Shown here: positions 16,306 to 24,696 of the stretch, in pieces
How positions within the stretch are numbered: the first letter of the stretch is position 1
How the letters are laid out: each line of letters starts with the position of its first letter
Virus record (IMG/VR): IMGVR_UViG_3300048919_000569
Coordinates: 1 to 36,925 of that record
DNA length: 36,925 nucleotides
Reading direction: 5' to 3' (one strand)
Source of the DNA: a virus
The notes under the pieces: generated by a model
Databases searched by the model: none
Told to the model about the DNA's origin: nothing
The model's input: the letters and a program-made list of their open reading frames with translations, nothing else
Made by a program: the position numbers and the translations under genes

Positions 16306-17009
16306 TGTTTGAACCGCGATGGCTGCAAGCGCCAATTCTACTCCGAGCCCTGCAAATGGCAACAATCGCCGCCCTTGCATTCCAACCCGTCACGGCGCGG
16401 GCGGAAGCAACCCTTTGGGGATTCGTCGGTCATTGGTCCGTTTACACTGACGCAGTCGACACCCTTGGATGCTACGCCGAACGGACCTACAGGGATGCTA
16501 CATTCCTGACCGTCGGCCTCTCCCGTCAGGCAGGAGATCACTACGTCTACCTCACTTTGGCAAACGCGAAATGGACGTTTCTTAAAGAGGACAAGGCCAA
16601 CACGCTGCGCCTTAAGTTCGGTTCCAGTCCAACAATAAAGTTGAGCGCAAAGACGATCGTCGCAGGCGGGGTTCCGCAGATTTTGGCGATTATCGATAGG
16701 CTCGATTTTCTCGACGAATTCCAGAAGCACGACACCTTGCGCATCAATCTGGACGGCTCGGATGTTGCAACGCTCAAGCTCGATCGCGCCACGGATGCGT
16801 TTTCCGAAGTGCGAGACTGCCAGACGATGATGACGGAAGGCACCAAAAGGTCGTTGGAAGCGGGTAGCGATCCTTTCGCCAAAACGCCATTGGCCGAGCC
16901 ACAAGATGATCCCTTTGCCAAGCCCTCATCCCAGACTTCGCCGGACGATCCTTTCGCCAAGCCGCCTGCATCAAGCGCATCTGACGACCCTTTCGCCAAA
17001 AAGCCATGA
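16305..17009 (+). CDS. Exported cysteine-pair protein, paralogue 3 with four DPFAK repeats
   Basis: A 234-aa protein with an N-terminal signal sequence (cleavage near TARA, about residue 33). The domain has WGFVGHW, first cysteine LGCYAER, NAKWTFLKEDKANT, and second cysteine RDCQTM. After it, the C-terminal about 45 residues are four units of a 13-residue repeat beginning DPFAK, otherwise rich in Pro, Ser, Gln and Ala and thus probably unstructured. The start at 16305 overlaps the previous stop (TGATG) and has only a weak ribosome-binding site, so it is probably translationally coupled. Confidence 0.8.
   Translation: MFEPRWLQAPILLRALQMATIAALAFQPVTARAEATLWGFVGHWSVYTDAVDTLGCYAERTYRDATFLTVGLSRQAGDHYVYLTLANAKWTFLKEDKANTLRLKFGSSPTIKLSAKTIVAGGVPQILAIIDRLDFLDEFQKHDTLRINLDGSDVATLKLDRATDAFSEVRDCQTMMTEGTKRSLEAGSDPFAKTPLAEPQDDPFAKPSSQTSPDDPFAKPPASSASDDPFAKKP
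16869..17000 (+). repeat. 39-bp in-frame tandem repeat, four copies
   Basis: GAT/GAC-CC-TT-GCC-AA cores encoding DPFAK begin at 16869, 16908, 16947 and 16986, exactly 39 bases apart. The intervening codons vary (TPLAEPQD, PSSQTSPD, PPASSASD), so the DPFAK core is the conserved part. The same 39-base spacing separates the two DPF codon blocks in paralogue 1 (15618 and 15657). Confidence 0.85.
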
Positions 17010-17222
17010 AGCGGTAACCATCTGACGCGACGCCGATATTCGCGCAATCTGGTCGACACCCTCAGCCCGAAAGTATTGAGCTGACGGGTGAGATCATCCT
17101 CTGCGCAACCTATCGGACGCAAGACGCTTCCAAGGCAAAACCACTCGACAGGCATTTCGACTCATGCACAAATGCGCAAATCTCACCACCTTGCCGATAG
17201 CCAAAATAAAGCAGGCCCTCAC
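17010..17222 (+). other. Intergenic region upstream of paralogue 4, partly duplicated
   Basis: No gene seen. The last about 90 bases resemble the region upstream of paralogue 1, with scattered shared blocks (ACTCGACAG, GCGCAAAT and AGCAGGCCC-CAC just before the start codon). The duplication that made paralogues 1 and 4 therefore seems to have included the 5' untranslated region. Confidence 0.45.
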
Positions 17223-17819
17223 GTGAAACAGGCAATCGCCGCCCTCCTCCTGGCCTGCATGTCTTTCGCCGCCGCTGCGCAGGACGCATCAAAGGTAAAA
17301 GACCCGATCCTTTGGGGCGAATTTGGCACCTGGACGGTTCAGATGGAACCGGACCTTGGTCATGCTTGTGTCGTCGCATCCGAGTTTGACACCGGTCATA
17401 TTCTGGTTTTTGGGCGCTATTTCAAACCGGGTAAGCCCGGATTTTTCATTTCCTTTCAGAACGAGAAATGGAAGTCATTGGTGCATAAAAAAGTGTACTC
17501 CGTCAGTGTCGGCTTTGATGAGAAAGAAACCTGGGACACAGAGAGCGGAGCCTACGTCCAGGGATCTACCCGTAGACTTGCGATGAGAACAGTCGCGCGC
17601 GCTTTTTTTGATGAGTTCAAGTCCAGCAAGACCGTCAAGATGTTTTACGAGGACAAGGAGATCGCTCGACTTTCCCTGAGCGGCGTCGAAACGGCTGTAG
17701 AACAAATGGACGCCTGTCAGAAGACGACTGACGAACTCTTGAAAACCTCAAGAACAGAGTCCGACACATCCGATCCCTCCGCCAGGAAACCGTCTTCACA
17801 AGATCCCTTTGAACCGTGA
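17223..17819 (+). CDS. Exported cysteine-pair protein, paralogue 4 (GTG start)
   Basis: A 198-aa protein, closest to paralogue 1 (ALLLACM signal core, WGEF, EKWKSL, F-x-EFK, MFYEDKEIARLSL, DACQKTTDEL). The GTG at 17223 is chosen because AGCAGGCCC-CAC before it matches the bases before the paralogue 1 ATG, and the signal peptide begins exactly there; upstream in-frame ATGs would add a charged non-signal segment. Cleavage is likely after AAAA (about residue 19). The tail has DPSARK and ends DPFEP, a decayed version of the DPFAK repeat with a shorter 10-residue spacing. Confidence 0.8.
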   Translation: MKQAIAALLLACMSFAAAAQDASKVKDPILWGEFGTWTVQMEPDLGHACVVASEFDTGHILVFGRYFKPGKPGFFISFQNEKWKSLVHKKVYSVSVGFDEKETWDTESGAYVQGSTRRLAMRTVARAFFDEFKSSKTVKMFYEDKEIARLSLSGVETAVEQMDACQKTTDELLKTSRTESDTSDPSARKPSSQDPFEP

Positions 17820-17926
17820 TCAAGATAGCAGTAGCCTCCACGTGCAGTCGATGAACGCGATGGTCAAACAGAGCTCTCACAACCACATCCGGCACAATAA
17901 CCATCCTGCGTGATCAGGCAAAAGAC

Positions 17927-18490
17927 ATGAACAGGCTCCTGAAACGCACCCTCCTCGCCGCATGCCTTCTCTACGTGCCGTTCGGTGCCAATGCCGCTCC
18001 TGTCGAATGGGGCACCTTTGGCAATTGGTCCGTGGCCGTGGAGCCCGATCGGAATTTTGGCTGCTATGTGGCGCTTCGCTCCGAGGGCGATACGATCCTG
18101 CATTTCGGCATGGATCTCGCAACGGAATTTCCAAGATTCTATTTTCTGTTGAGGAACGAGAAGTGGAAATCACTGGAAGACGAGAAGGTCTACCCGCTGC
18201 TCTTCACCTTCGATTCAAAGGCACCTTTGGAGGTGGACGCCATCGCATCGGTGAGCGAGACATTGCAAGACCTGAGCATCGGGAAGATGGGCGGCAAATT
18301 CATGCTGGAGGCCCAAAAAAGCACTCAGTTGCGCGTGACCTATGCTGAAAAGGACGTCGCAAACTTTCAGCTCGAGGGAGCAACCCAGGCGATTTACGAA
18401 ATGCGCGCCTGCCAGGACGAGACTGAAAAAATGCTCCGCAAAAGCGCCGAAGATGCAAAGCAGCAAGACCCCTTCGCCAAGACGCCTTGA
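17927..18490 (+). CDS. Exported cysteine-pair protein, paralogue 5
   Basis: A 187-aa protein with a signal peptide (cleavage likely after GANA, residue about 23; LLAAC fits a lipobox but lies very close to the N-terminus). The domain shows WGTFGNW, first cysteine FGCYVAL, NEKWKSLEDEKVYP (nearly identical to paralogue 1), and second cysteine RACQDE. The tail has one DPFAK just before the stop. It ends 41 bases from the converging gp14-like gene. Confidence 0.8.
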   Translation: MNRLLKRTLLAACLLYVPFGANAAPVEWGTFGNWSVAVEPDRNFGCYVALRSEGDTILHFGMDLATEFPRFYFLLRNEKWKSLEDEKVYPLLFTFDSKAPLEVDAIASVSETLQDLSIGKMGGKFMLEAQKSTQLRVTYAEKDVANFQLEGATQAIYEMRACQDETEKMLRKSAEDAKQQDPFAKTP

Positions 18491-18498
18491 CGGCTGAA

Positions 18499-18514
18499 GG
18501 GCTTCGAAAAGCCC
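18499..18514. terminator. Bidirectional hairpin between converging genes
   Basis: GGGCTT, loop CGAA, AAGCCC between the stop of paralogue 5 and the stop of the gp14-like gene. The stem is short with no clear T-run; position at a convergent junction suggests a shared transcript end. Confidence 0.4.
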
Positions 18515-18531
18515 CGACCAACAATGGGCGC

Positions 18532-19053
18532 TCATCCCGTCCCCGGTTTCGGCTTGAACAATGGACTATCGCCAAACGTCTTGCTCGCTCCGGTCAGCAG
18601 CGTGCCAATCGCTTTCAGGTTGCCGCCCTTGCGGGTGTTCTTGGCATTCGCCCGCGCCAGGCTCGCCTCCGCCCGGCCATTGGCCGCCGCCACGTCGAAG
18701 TCATAGGCCTCGTTTGCGGCGTTGCGGCGAATGGTCAGCGCGTCGATCTCGCCAAGCGTTGCGGTATCGACCAACAGATCAAGCGGAGAGCCGAATGTCA
18801 GGTCCACGCCATTGGCGGCCATCGCTGCCCTTTGCTGGCCGGTAATTTGCGCCGTCTCCTGGCGCTTCTTCTGCTCTTCCAGCTTACCGCGGTCCAGCGC
18901 GTCTCGCGCCCGCCTCTCGGAAAGCCGCACATTCATGTCCGTGACTTTCGCGTTGTATTCGGATGCGGCGGCACTTGCCTCCGCCTCCTGTTTTGCGCCG
19001 GCCGCACCAATCACGGTCGAGGCGGCGCCAAGGATCAGACCAAAATCACACAT
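18532..19053 (-). CDS. Internal virion protein, gp14-like
   Basis: A 173-aa protein. A hydrophobic Gly/Ala-rich N-terminus (about residues 5-20) is followed by a long Ala/Arg/Glu-rich helical region and a Gly/Lys/Pro-rich end. This layout and the motif NGVDLTFGSPLDLL are typical of T7 gp14-type virion core proteins, which form the outer-membrane pore during DNA ejection. It follows the gp13-like gene, as in T7-like order. The ATG at 19053 has only a short GAGGC before it. Downstream on the same strand, the next late gene is 3.8 kb away because of the exported-protein cluster. Confidence 0.7.
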   Translation of the reverse strand: MCDFGLILGAASTVIGAAGAKQEAEASAAASEYNAKVTDMNVRLSERRARDALDRGKLEEQKKRQETAQITGQQRAAMAANGVDLTFGSPLDLLVDTATLGEIDALTIRRNAANEAYDFDVAAANGRAEASLARANAKNTRKGGNLKAIGTLLTGASKTFGDSPLFKPKPGTG

Positions 19054-19056
19054 GCC

Positions 19057-19515
19057 TCAAGCCTTCATCTCAAAAATACGAAAAGGGCGCTGCTCATAGC
19101 CAAAAGGCTGCGGATCGGAGAGCGTGAAGCCCAGCCATTGCAGCCACCGTTTGGAAACCACATTCCGGTCATCGACCACATTCTGCAGCAGCGTGTAGCG
19201 CTGCCGCATCTCGGCCACCCAGTGGAGCGAGCCACGCAGAAAATCGCGCGCATGCCGCTCCAGCGCATCGGTCCCCAGCAGCCACGGCGCACCGGTCCGG
19301 GTCAGAATATTCGTCGTGCCGCAGCCGAACATCAGCTCCGGCACATCGTCGAACAACACGGTATGGGCAAAGTCGGACCGCTCCAGCGAGTGCAAAAGCG
19401 CAGAGGCCGGTCCGCGTCCCACGGCGGCGAACACCTCCTCGCGGTCGGCCTCACGCATCCGCGGCGCAATCACATCCACATGGTCGATGCTGGCCTCGAT
19501 CACCCGAACCGTCAC
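19057..19515 (-). CDS. gp13-like / GNAT-fold phage protein (DUF2833-like)
   Basis: A 152-aa protein with features of the T7 gp13 family, related to the GNAT acetyltransferase fold: an N-terminal READREEV segment, a central FGCGTTNILTRTGAPWLLGT region, and WLQWLGFTL near the C-terminus. In T7, gp13 is needed for correct virion assembly. The start is a GTG at 19515 overlapping the nozzle gene stop as GTGA. Confidence 0.7.
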   Translation of the reverse strand: MTVRVIEASIDHVDVIAPRMREADREEVFAAVGRGPASALLHSLERSDFAHTVLFDDVPELMFGCGTTNILTRTGAPWLLGTDALERHARDFLRGSLHWVAEMRQRYTLLQNVVDDRNVVSKRWLQWLGFTLSDPQPFGYEQRPFRIFEMKA

Positions 19516-22127
19516 GCTGCCACCCTGAGATCCGGCATGATGGCCAGAACCGTCATCGGCAGCGGATCGAACTGCTTGATGATCATCGTCCCACCCTTCG
19601 TCCAGTCCGCCGTCGGCGTCAGTTCCACATCGCCGGTCGCAAGGCGGATCGCCTCGCTCCAGTTCTCGAACTCACGCTGCTTCAGCTCCACCAGCGCATC
19701 CTCGGCAGGCCCGGCCCAGATACCGCGGGTCTTTTCCACTCTGAGCGTGATATTGGCGATCGCCTTGTTCCTCGCCTGCACCGTGCCAAGCTCGCCCACA
19801 TTGCCAAGATCGACATCAAGCGTCCTCAGCTCCGCCTCGTAAGGCAGGCCCACATGCACTTTTGAGGCGGCAATCGGCAGCGTCACCGTGCCATTCGTCA
19901 CCACCAGATCGCGCACCACATTGCCATCCGCCAGCGCCACCAGCACCTTGCCCTCCAGGTGGTGAAGCCCGCGCATCGTCTTCGTCGGCGCGCCCTCATA
20001 GGAAAGCCCGCTATCGACGAAGAACGCATCTTCGGACACCGCAAAGAGGCGCGAATGCATGCGCTCGATGTAACGCTGCGACTTGCCATCCACCGTTCGG
20101 CGAATGACGAAATAGACCGCGTCCTCGTCGCCCTCGGCCACCACATTCACCGCCTCGAACTGACCGTCCGTCTCATGCCGCGTCCAGGCCCACACCTCAT
20201 GCTCGCGCATATAGGTCAGGCTCACGCATTGGCCATTGTCCAGCACCACCCAGACGATCGAATAGGGCGATTGGGCAAAAGCCCAGGACACAACCTGCCG
20301 GCCTTCGAACAGATGGCGCGACATGATCGTCAGATCCTGGCCAGTGAAATTGTCGTTGGAAAATTCATAGGAATAGTCGCGAATAACCCCGCCCCGCGCC
20401 AGTGCAAACAGCATCACGTCGCCCACCGCAATCGGCTGCAACCAGGATGAGCCTCGGTTGCTCTGCTTCTTCACCACCATATTGGTCGGCGTCATGATCT
20501 CTTCACCGCTGCCGGCCACATTGAACTCGTTGGCGGTGGTAAACACCGCCATGCCGCGAGACTCGCTGATCGCGCGGATCTGGTTCTTCTCCTTGGAACG
20601 GATGCGCAATGTGATGGCATCGCTCGCCTTCACCGGCGAGGCCGCGCCGAAATTCTCATAATTGGCGGATTGTCCAAGCCACAAACCCGCCGGCACATTC
20701 GCCGTGCCGCCCATGGCAAGCCGCTGCTCGTAGAAATTCACGCAGGCCGGATAATTGCCAGCACTGTCGAACGGGTTGTATCCCTCCTGCGGGCCGCTCG
20801 CCAGATCCGGCGTGATGTTCTCGTCGGTGAAGCTCGTCGTCTCGGTCTTGCCCACATAGTCATAGCGGCCATTGTCCAGCCGGTAGACCACATAGCTTCC
20901 CGCCCCCGGCGTCGCCGTCCAGAACAGCACATTGCGGTTGCCGCGATAAACCATGTCGTTGCGCAGCGTCGCAGGCTCGGAAGGCAGGCTCTCTTCGCCC
21001 GTCTCATCGGAGATGGCCGCCACCACATATTTCATCTCCTTGCCGTAGACGATCGTACCCGTCACGCCCGTCGGCACCGGCGGTGCGCCCGTTGCGGAGG
21101 CTGAGGGGATGGCCGTTCCATCCCCCTGATACTGCGTCTGGTCGATCTCGATTTCCGCAAGCGGCGTTTCCGCCAGAATGCCGGTATTCGCGTCAGAGCG
21201 GTAGATGCGATAGAGGGCAGCGCCGGTAGAGGCGTTCCAGGTCAGCCGCACCCGGCGGCCGTCCTCATTCTCATATTGAACCCCGACGGTGACGCCGGAA
21301 GACGCCGCACTCTCCGCGCCCGATGCGCTGACTGCCGACACGCGGTAGCCGATATTGGCAACCGAGCCGGTCTTGCGCTTGAAATAGACCGTTCCCTTTA
21401 CCCCCGTCGGCTTGGCAATCTGCGGCACGAAGGTCAGCGGCGAAAACAGCCAGTTGGCGTCGCCAAGCCTGGAAAGCTTCATCGGCGGATGTGCCTGATG
21501 CGTCAGGTACATCACATCATTCTCCTGGGCAAAAACCACGCGCCGCAACTCGTCCGCCGTATAGGGCGATGAAATCTCGTAGACGCGCCGCGCCGTGCCA
21601 CCACCCGCGTAGGCCGGCATGCCAAGCGTGGAGAGAGCCACACCCAGCAGGTCTTCCAGCTGATACGTATTGGACGTCACATTGCGAATAATGAAATTGC
21701 GATTGTTCAGCGCGTTCATGCCGGCAACGCCGGAAATGAAAACCTCATCGCCATTCGCAAAGCCATGCGCTGCGGACGTCACCACGCCATTTGCGGCAAC
21801 GGAGATACCAGTGATCGCCTTTGCCGTCTCCAGCACCGGGCTCCCGGCGCGATAGACGCGCATCTTCAGATGGGAGAACTCCAGATTATAGGTCTGGTCC
21901 GTCTCCGCATCGAAGATGAAGGGGAGCAGAATGGCAAAGCCCGAACCCCGCGTGCGGCCGATAAATTCAAGACCGCTGCGGTTGGACGCACCGCCATGTG
22001 GGTGAATGAAAATATTCTTTGCCACTTTCAGCCCGGACCGATATTTATCCACATCGACCCGCGCCCACAGCGCCGGGCTCAACTCGCCGGAAGTAAAGGC
22101 CGGCTGCATCACGCGCAAAATCGCCAT
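19512..22127 (-). CDS. Tail nozzle / tail tubular protein B-like
   Basis: An 871-aa late protein. The N-terminal QPAFTSGELSP and NIFIHPHGGASNRSGLEF motifs are characteristic of podoviral tail nozzle proteins. Around residues 110-150 a SAAHGFANGDEVFISG stretch resembles the FCCH beta domain found in such proteins. Residues about 235-430 hold two fibronectin-type repeats. The C-terminal half forms the nozzle body. It forms the distal end of the short tail below the adaptor. The gene lies 4 bases from the adaptor stop. Confidence 0.85.
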   Translation of the reverse strand: MAILRVMQPAFTSGELSPALWARVDVDKYRSGLKVAKNIFIHPHGGASNRSGLEFIGRTRGSGFAILLPFIFDAETDQTYNLEFSHLKMRVYRAGSPVLETAKAITGISVAANGVVTSAAHGFANGDEVFISGVAGMNALNNRNFIIRNVTSNTYQLEDLLGVALSTLGMPAYAGGGTARRVYEISSPYTADELRRVVFAQENDVMYLTHQAHPPMKLSRLGDANWLFSPLTFVPQIAKPTGVKGTVYFKRKTGSVANIGYRVSAVSASGAESAASSGVTVGVQYENEDGRRVRLTWNASTGAALYRIYRSDANTGILAETPLAEIEIDQTQYQGDGTAIPSASATGAPPVPTGVTGTIVYGKEMKYVVAAISDETGEESLPSEPATLRNDMVYRGNRNVLFWTATPGAGSYVVYRLDNGRYDYVGKTETTSFTDENITPDLASGPQEGYNPFDSAGNYPACVNFYEQRLAMGGTANVPAGLWLGQSANYENFGAASPVKASDAITLRIRSKEKNQIRAISESRGMAVFTTANEFNVAGSGEEIMTPTNMVVKKQSNRGSSWLQPIAVGDVMLFALARGGVIRDYSYEFSNDNFTGQDLTIMSRHLFEGRQVVSWAFAQSPYSIVWVVLDNGQCVSLTYMREHEVWAWTRHETDGQFEAVNVVAEGDEDAVYFVIRRTVDGKSQRYIERMHSRLFAVSEDAFFVDSGLSYEGAPTKTMRGLHHLEGKVLVALADGNVVRDLVVTNGTVTLPIAASKVHVGLPYEAELRTLDVDLGNVGELGTVQARNKAIANITLRVEKTRGIWAGPAEDALVELKQREFENWSEAIRLATGDVELTPTADWTKGGTMIIKQFDPLPMTVLAIMPDLRVAA

Positions 22128-22131
22128 CGCC

Positions 22132-22713
22132 TCAACCCCGTGCCGTCATCAGCGTGGAACTGTCGGTCCAGCTCGATCGATTTTCATCCGCATCCGCCTC
22201 CTTCGCCGCCTCGAAAGACGAGGCCGCAATCTGGTAGGCATCCTTGCGGGTGGATTGGTCGGAGGTCAGTGGAATGGCGATCTTGGCCGAAAGCGCCCAG
22301 CTCAACGCCTCTTCGAAAAGCGGCGGATAGCGCGCCGGGTCATCGAACTGCCGCACGAATTCCAGCTTCGCCGGAGACTGATCGCAAAAGATCAGCCCCT
22401 CCGTCGCATGATAGGCCACATCGTCTGCATCGCCTGGCAAAAGGACGGCCGGCACGATGCGCAGCGGCTTCAAACAATTCTGCGGCCGCGCATAGGCATG
22501 GCGCCAGCGCTCAGGGCGCGGATTGGCCACCTCCGCCAGATCGACCATGGTCTTGGCAAATTCCCATTCATAGGATTGCAGCAACCGGTCGCGCGTCAGC
22601 GCATAGTGAAGCTTGCAGGTGCGCGCCTCGGTCGAGGGCTCGTCTATGTCGGAAATGGTCTTCTTGCCGATGTTGGACAGCGCAATGTTGCAGATGCTGG
22701 TAACGGATGACAT
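22132..22713 (-). CDS. Tail adaptor / tail tubular protein A-like (gp11-type)
   Basis: A 193-aa protein starting SSVTSICNIALSNIGKK, the common N-terminus of podoviral tail tubular protein A, with conserved WEFAKTMVDL and Arg-rich segments after it. It joins the portal to the tail nozzle. The ATG at 22713 is chosen because GGAG lies seven bases upstream, just after a strong terminator; the longer frame would include that hairpin. Confidence 0.8.
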   Translation of the reverse strand: MSSVTSICNIALSNIGKKTISDIDEPSTEARTCKLHYALTRDRLLQSYEWEFAKTMVDLAEVANPRPERWRHAYARPQNCLKPLRIVPAVLLPGDADDVAYHATEGLIFCDQSPAKLEFVRQFDDPARYPPLFEEALSWALSAKIAIPLTSDQSTRKDAYQIAASSFEAAKEADADENRSSWTDSSTLMTARG

Positions 22714-22723
22714 TCGCTTCTCC

Positions 22724-22758
22724 AAAATAGAAAACCCGGCTCTGGATTGAGCCGGGTT
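22724..22758 (-). terminator. Strong terminator between capsid and tail genes
   Basis: On the - strand AACCCGGCTC, loop AATCCA, GAGCCGGGTT, followed by TTCTATTTT. The perfect 10-bp stem sits just before the adaptor Shine-Dalgarno. Its place between capsid-region genes and the gp11-type adaptor corresponds to the T7 late terminator after gene 10, which lowers expression of tail genes relative to capsid. Confidence 0.75.
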
Positions 22759-22785
22759 CAGCGTCATAAGTTTGATCGACAGGGA

Positions 22786-23235
22786 TCACCCCTGGCTCAC
22801 CTTGTCCTCAAGTGCGGCGATAATCTCCGCCTTGGTCGAAGGCGTCGCCTCGCCGAGAAGCTTGCGCGCTGCCGCCTTGAAGGTCATGAACTCGACGCCC
22901 GGATCGCTTGCCATCTTCACCACATCCGCCGCGGTCTTCTCGGCAGAAGCAACGGGCGCGTTGCGCATCAGCCGCTCGATCTCGGCATTCTTTTCGGCAA
23001 TCTCGGCGCGCAGAGCCTCGATCTCGACATTGTCGACACGGGACTTCTCGGTCCCATGGCGCTGTGCTTCCGCCCGTTTGCGCGCCGCCGCCTGACGCGC
23101 CAGCGCTTCTTCCGGCGAAATCTCGGTCATCCAGAAGGCGGAGAAATGGTTTTCGGTCGCAATCTCAAAAACCTCGCCCTCTTCGCGAAAATGCCCATAC
23201 ACACCAGCCCGGGTCGCCATCACGGTCTTAGTCAT
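22786..23235 (-). CDS. Capsid-region protein with coiled coil and HeH-like C-terminus
   Basis: A 149-aa protein: an N-terminal small beta domain (about residues 5-35, GVYGHFREEGEVFEI), an Ala/Arg/Glu-rich helix, a clear coiled coil EIEALRAEIAEKNAEIERL, and a C-terminal HeH/SAP-like helix pair (FKAAARKLLG ... PSTKAEIIAALE). The ATG at 23235 overlaps the cement gene stop (ATGACTAA) and has GGAGG upstream. Function unknown; co-expression with capsid genes suggests a head or head-completion role. Confidence 0.65.
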   Translation of the reverse strand: MTKTVMATRAGVYGHFREEGEVFEIATENHFSAFWMTEISPEEALARQAAARKRAEAQRHGTEKSRVDNVEIEALRAEIAEKNAEIERLMRNAPVASAEKTAADVVKMASDPGVEFMTFKAAARKLLGEATPSTKAEIIAALEDKVSQG

Positions 23236-23671
23236 AATTATTGTCCTCCGAGGCGGCCACCACACCGGCGGTGATCCTGCCCGCCGTCAGCGGACCGGTC
23301 GCGACCGTATAGGCAAGACGGGCAAAGCGCTCGTCGGCACCGCGCGGGAAAAACTCCAGCGGAAACACATAGCCGGCCACAAGGGCCGCCTTGGGGATCG
23401 CGCCGGAGGTCCACGCCACGCGGGGCGAGGAGAACGCCTCATTGTCGTCGGTCTGCAGATCGACGGTCAGCGTCGCCGCACCGGCGGCAAGGGCCGTTTC
23501 CACCATCTGCAGGCGAAGATCGACCTTCTTGCCGCGGCCTAGATCCTTGCGGATCGCAGCAGCAGCACCCACGGGTTTGCCCGATGCGCCGAAGTCGATG
23601 ACATTGGTGGATACGGTCGAGGCGGTGATCGCCTGCGCATCCGAGAAGAGATTCTGTGCGTCAAAAATCAT
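23228..23671 (-). CDS. Capsid cement/decoration protein (Bbp16-like)
   Basis: A 147-aa protein beginning MIFDAQNLFSDAQAIT, the signature start of the Bbp16 cement protein of Bordetella phage BPP-1 and relatives. It is Ala/Gly/Val-rich and beta-structured, expected to sit on the capsid surface at two- and three-fold positions and stabilise the shell. It lies directly downstream of the major capsid gene, as in BPP-1. Confidence 0.85.
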   Translation of the reverse strand: MIFDAQNLFSDAQAITASTVSTNVIDFGASGKPVGAAAAIRKDLGRGKKVDLRLQMVETALAAGAATLTVDLQTDDNEAFSSPRVAWTSGAIPKAALVAGYVFPLEFFPRGADERFARLAYTVATGPLTAGRITAGVVAASEDNNYD

Positions 23672-23697
23672 GGAGTGTCACCTGTTCCAGACCGTCC

Positions 23698-24693
23698 TCA
23701 GACGATCTGCCCTTCTGTTTCGAGAATATTGTCGTCGCGGCGGATCGGATGCCCAAGGAAGGAGACGATCGGCTTGCCCTGGCTCTGGTCGAGCGTCAGG
23801 TTCACATTGGTACGGTTCATCGCCTGCTTGTGCAGGAAGGTCTGCACCGTCTTGCTGGCATAGATCACCGTCTTGCCGTTCGGCTGGTTCGGGTTCTGCA
23901 GCGCGTAATAGCCGTCGATCATCAGGTTGATGAGATCCGCACCGCCGGCCGTGGGGTTGGCGCGCAGATCGGAAATATCGATATTGGCAATACGCGCCAC
24001 ACCGCGCCAGTCGCGCACCGAAAGGCCGATATCCTGCTGGAACTTCTCGCGGTACACATCGTAGAGAGAGCCGTCCGGCAGTTCCTTTGTGGTCTTGCCC
24101 TTGTCCTCGCGCTGCAGACCGGCCTTCGATCCTTCCGGATAAAGCAGGTGCACGGAATCCTCACCCCAGGTCACGAACCAGATGGAGGTGTTGTCCGACC
24201 CTGTGCCGCCGGCATCGACGATCTGGCGGCCATTGGCGGCGGATTTGGAATTGAAGCGGGCATGCAGGCCGGTAAAACGCTCCGGGTTCACGTCGATATC
24301 GCCGTAATAGACGGTGGAGCCCAGCATGTTCGCCATGCCCGCAATATGCGCCTTGGCTTCATTGAGCCTGAAACGCGCCGGGTTCTTGGCGATTTCGACC
24401 AGCTTGGCGTCGACTTCGGACCAGTCTTCCAGCATGCCGGTCGCATCCTTCACCTGCGCCGTCGTGCCCTTGGTCGGCAGAACGCCCTTGTAGAGCTTGC
24501 GCCAGGTGGGAACGGGAAGGCCGGTACGCACCGTTGTCAGATGCGACGAGCCCATGTTGCATTCGAAGATCGGTGCGTCTTCATACATCGCGTTGAACTG
24601 CACCAGCATGTCGATGATGGTGGAAATGTCGTCGCCCCAGCCCTGCTTCTTCAGGTCGGAAAGGGTGGGATACATATTGCCGATAGTGGCCAT
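23698..24693 (-). CDS. Major capsid protein (BPP-1 Bbp17-like)
   Basis: A 331-aa protein with the recognisable N-terminus YPTLSDLKKQ, the FNAMYEDAPIFECNMGSSH region and the C-terminal GKPIVSFLGHPIRRDD end of the BPP-1-type major capsid family (HK97 fold). The ATG at 24693 has GAGG eight bases upstream and follows the scaffold stop by three bases. No protease gene is seen; assembly is expected to use the separate scaffold protein. Confidence 0.88.
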   Translation of the reverse strand: MATIGNMYPTLSDLKKQGWGDDISTIIDMLVQFNAMYEDAPIFECNMGSSHLTTVRTGLPVPTWRKLYKGVLPTKGTTAQVKDATGMLEDWSEVDAKLVEIAKNPARFRLNEAKAHIAGMANMLGSTVYYGDIDVNPERFTGLHARFNSKSAANGRQIVDAGGTGSDNTSIWFVTWGEDSVHLLYPEGSKAGLQREDKGKTTKELPDGSLYDVYREKFQQDIGLSVRDWRGVARIANIDISDLRANPTAGGADLINLMIDGYYALQNPNQPNGKTVIYASKTVQTFLHKQAMNRTNVNLTLDQSQGKPIVSFLGHPIRRDDNILETEGQIV

Positions 24694-24696
24694 GTG

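Noticed and set aside
15066-18490. Exported paralogues as lipoproteins (LLLAC or LLAAC near the start)
   Set aside because: The cysteine falls at residue about 12-13, leaving too short a hydrophobic region for a normal lipoprotein signal; type I cleavage sites (AASA, AAAA, GANA) further on fit better.
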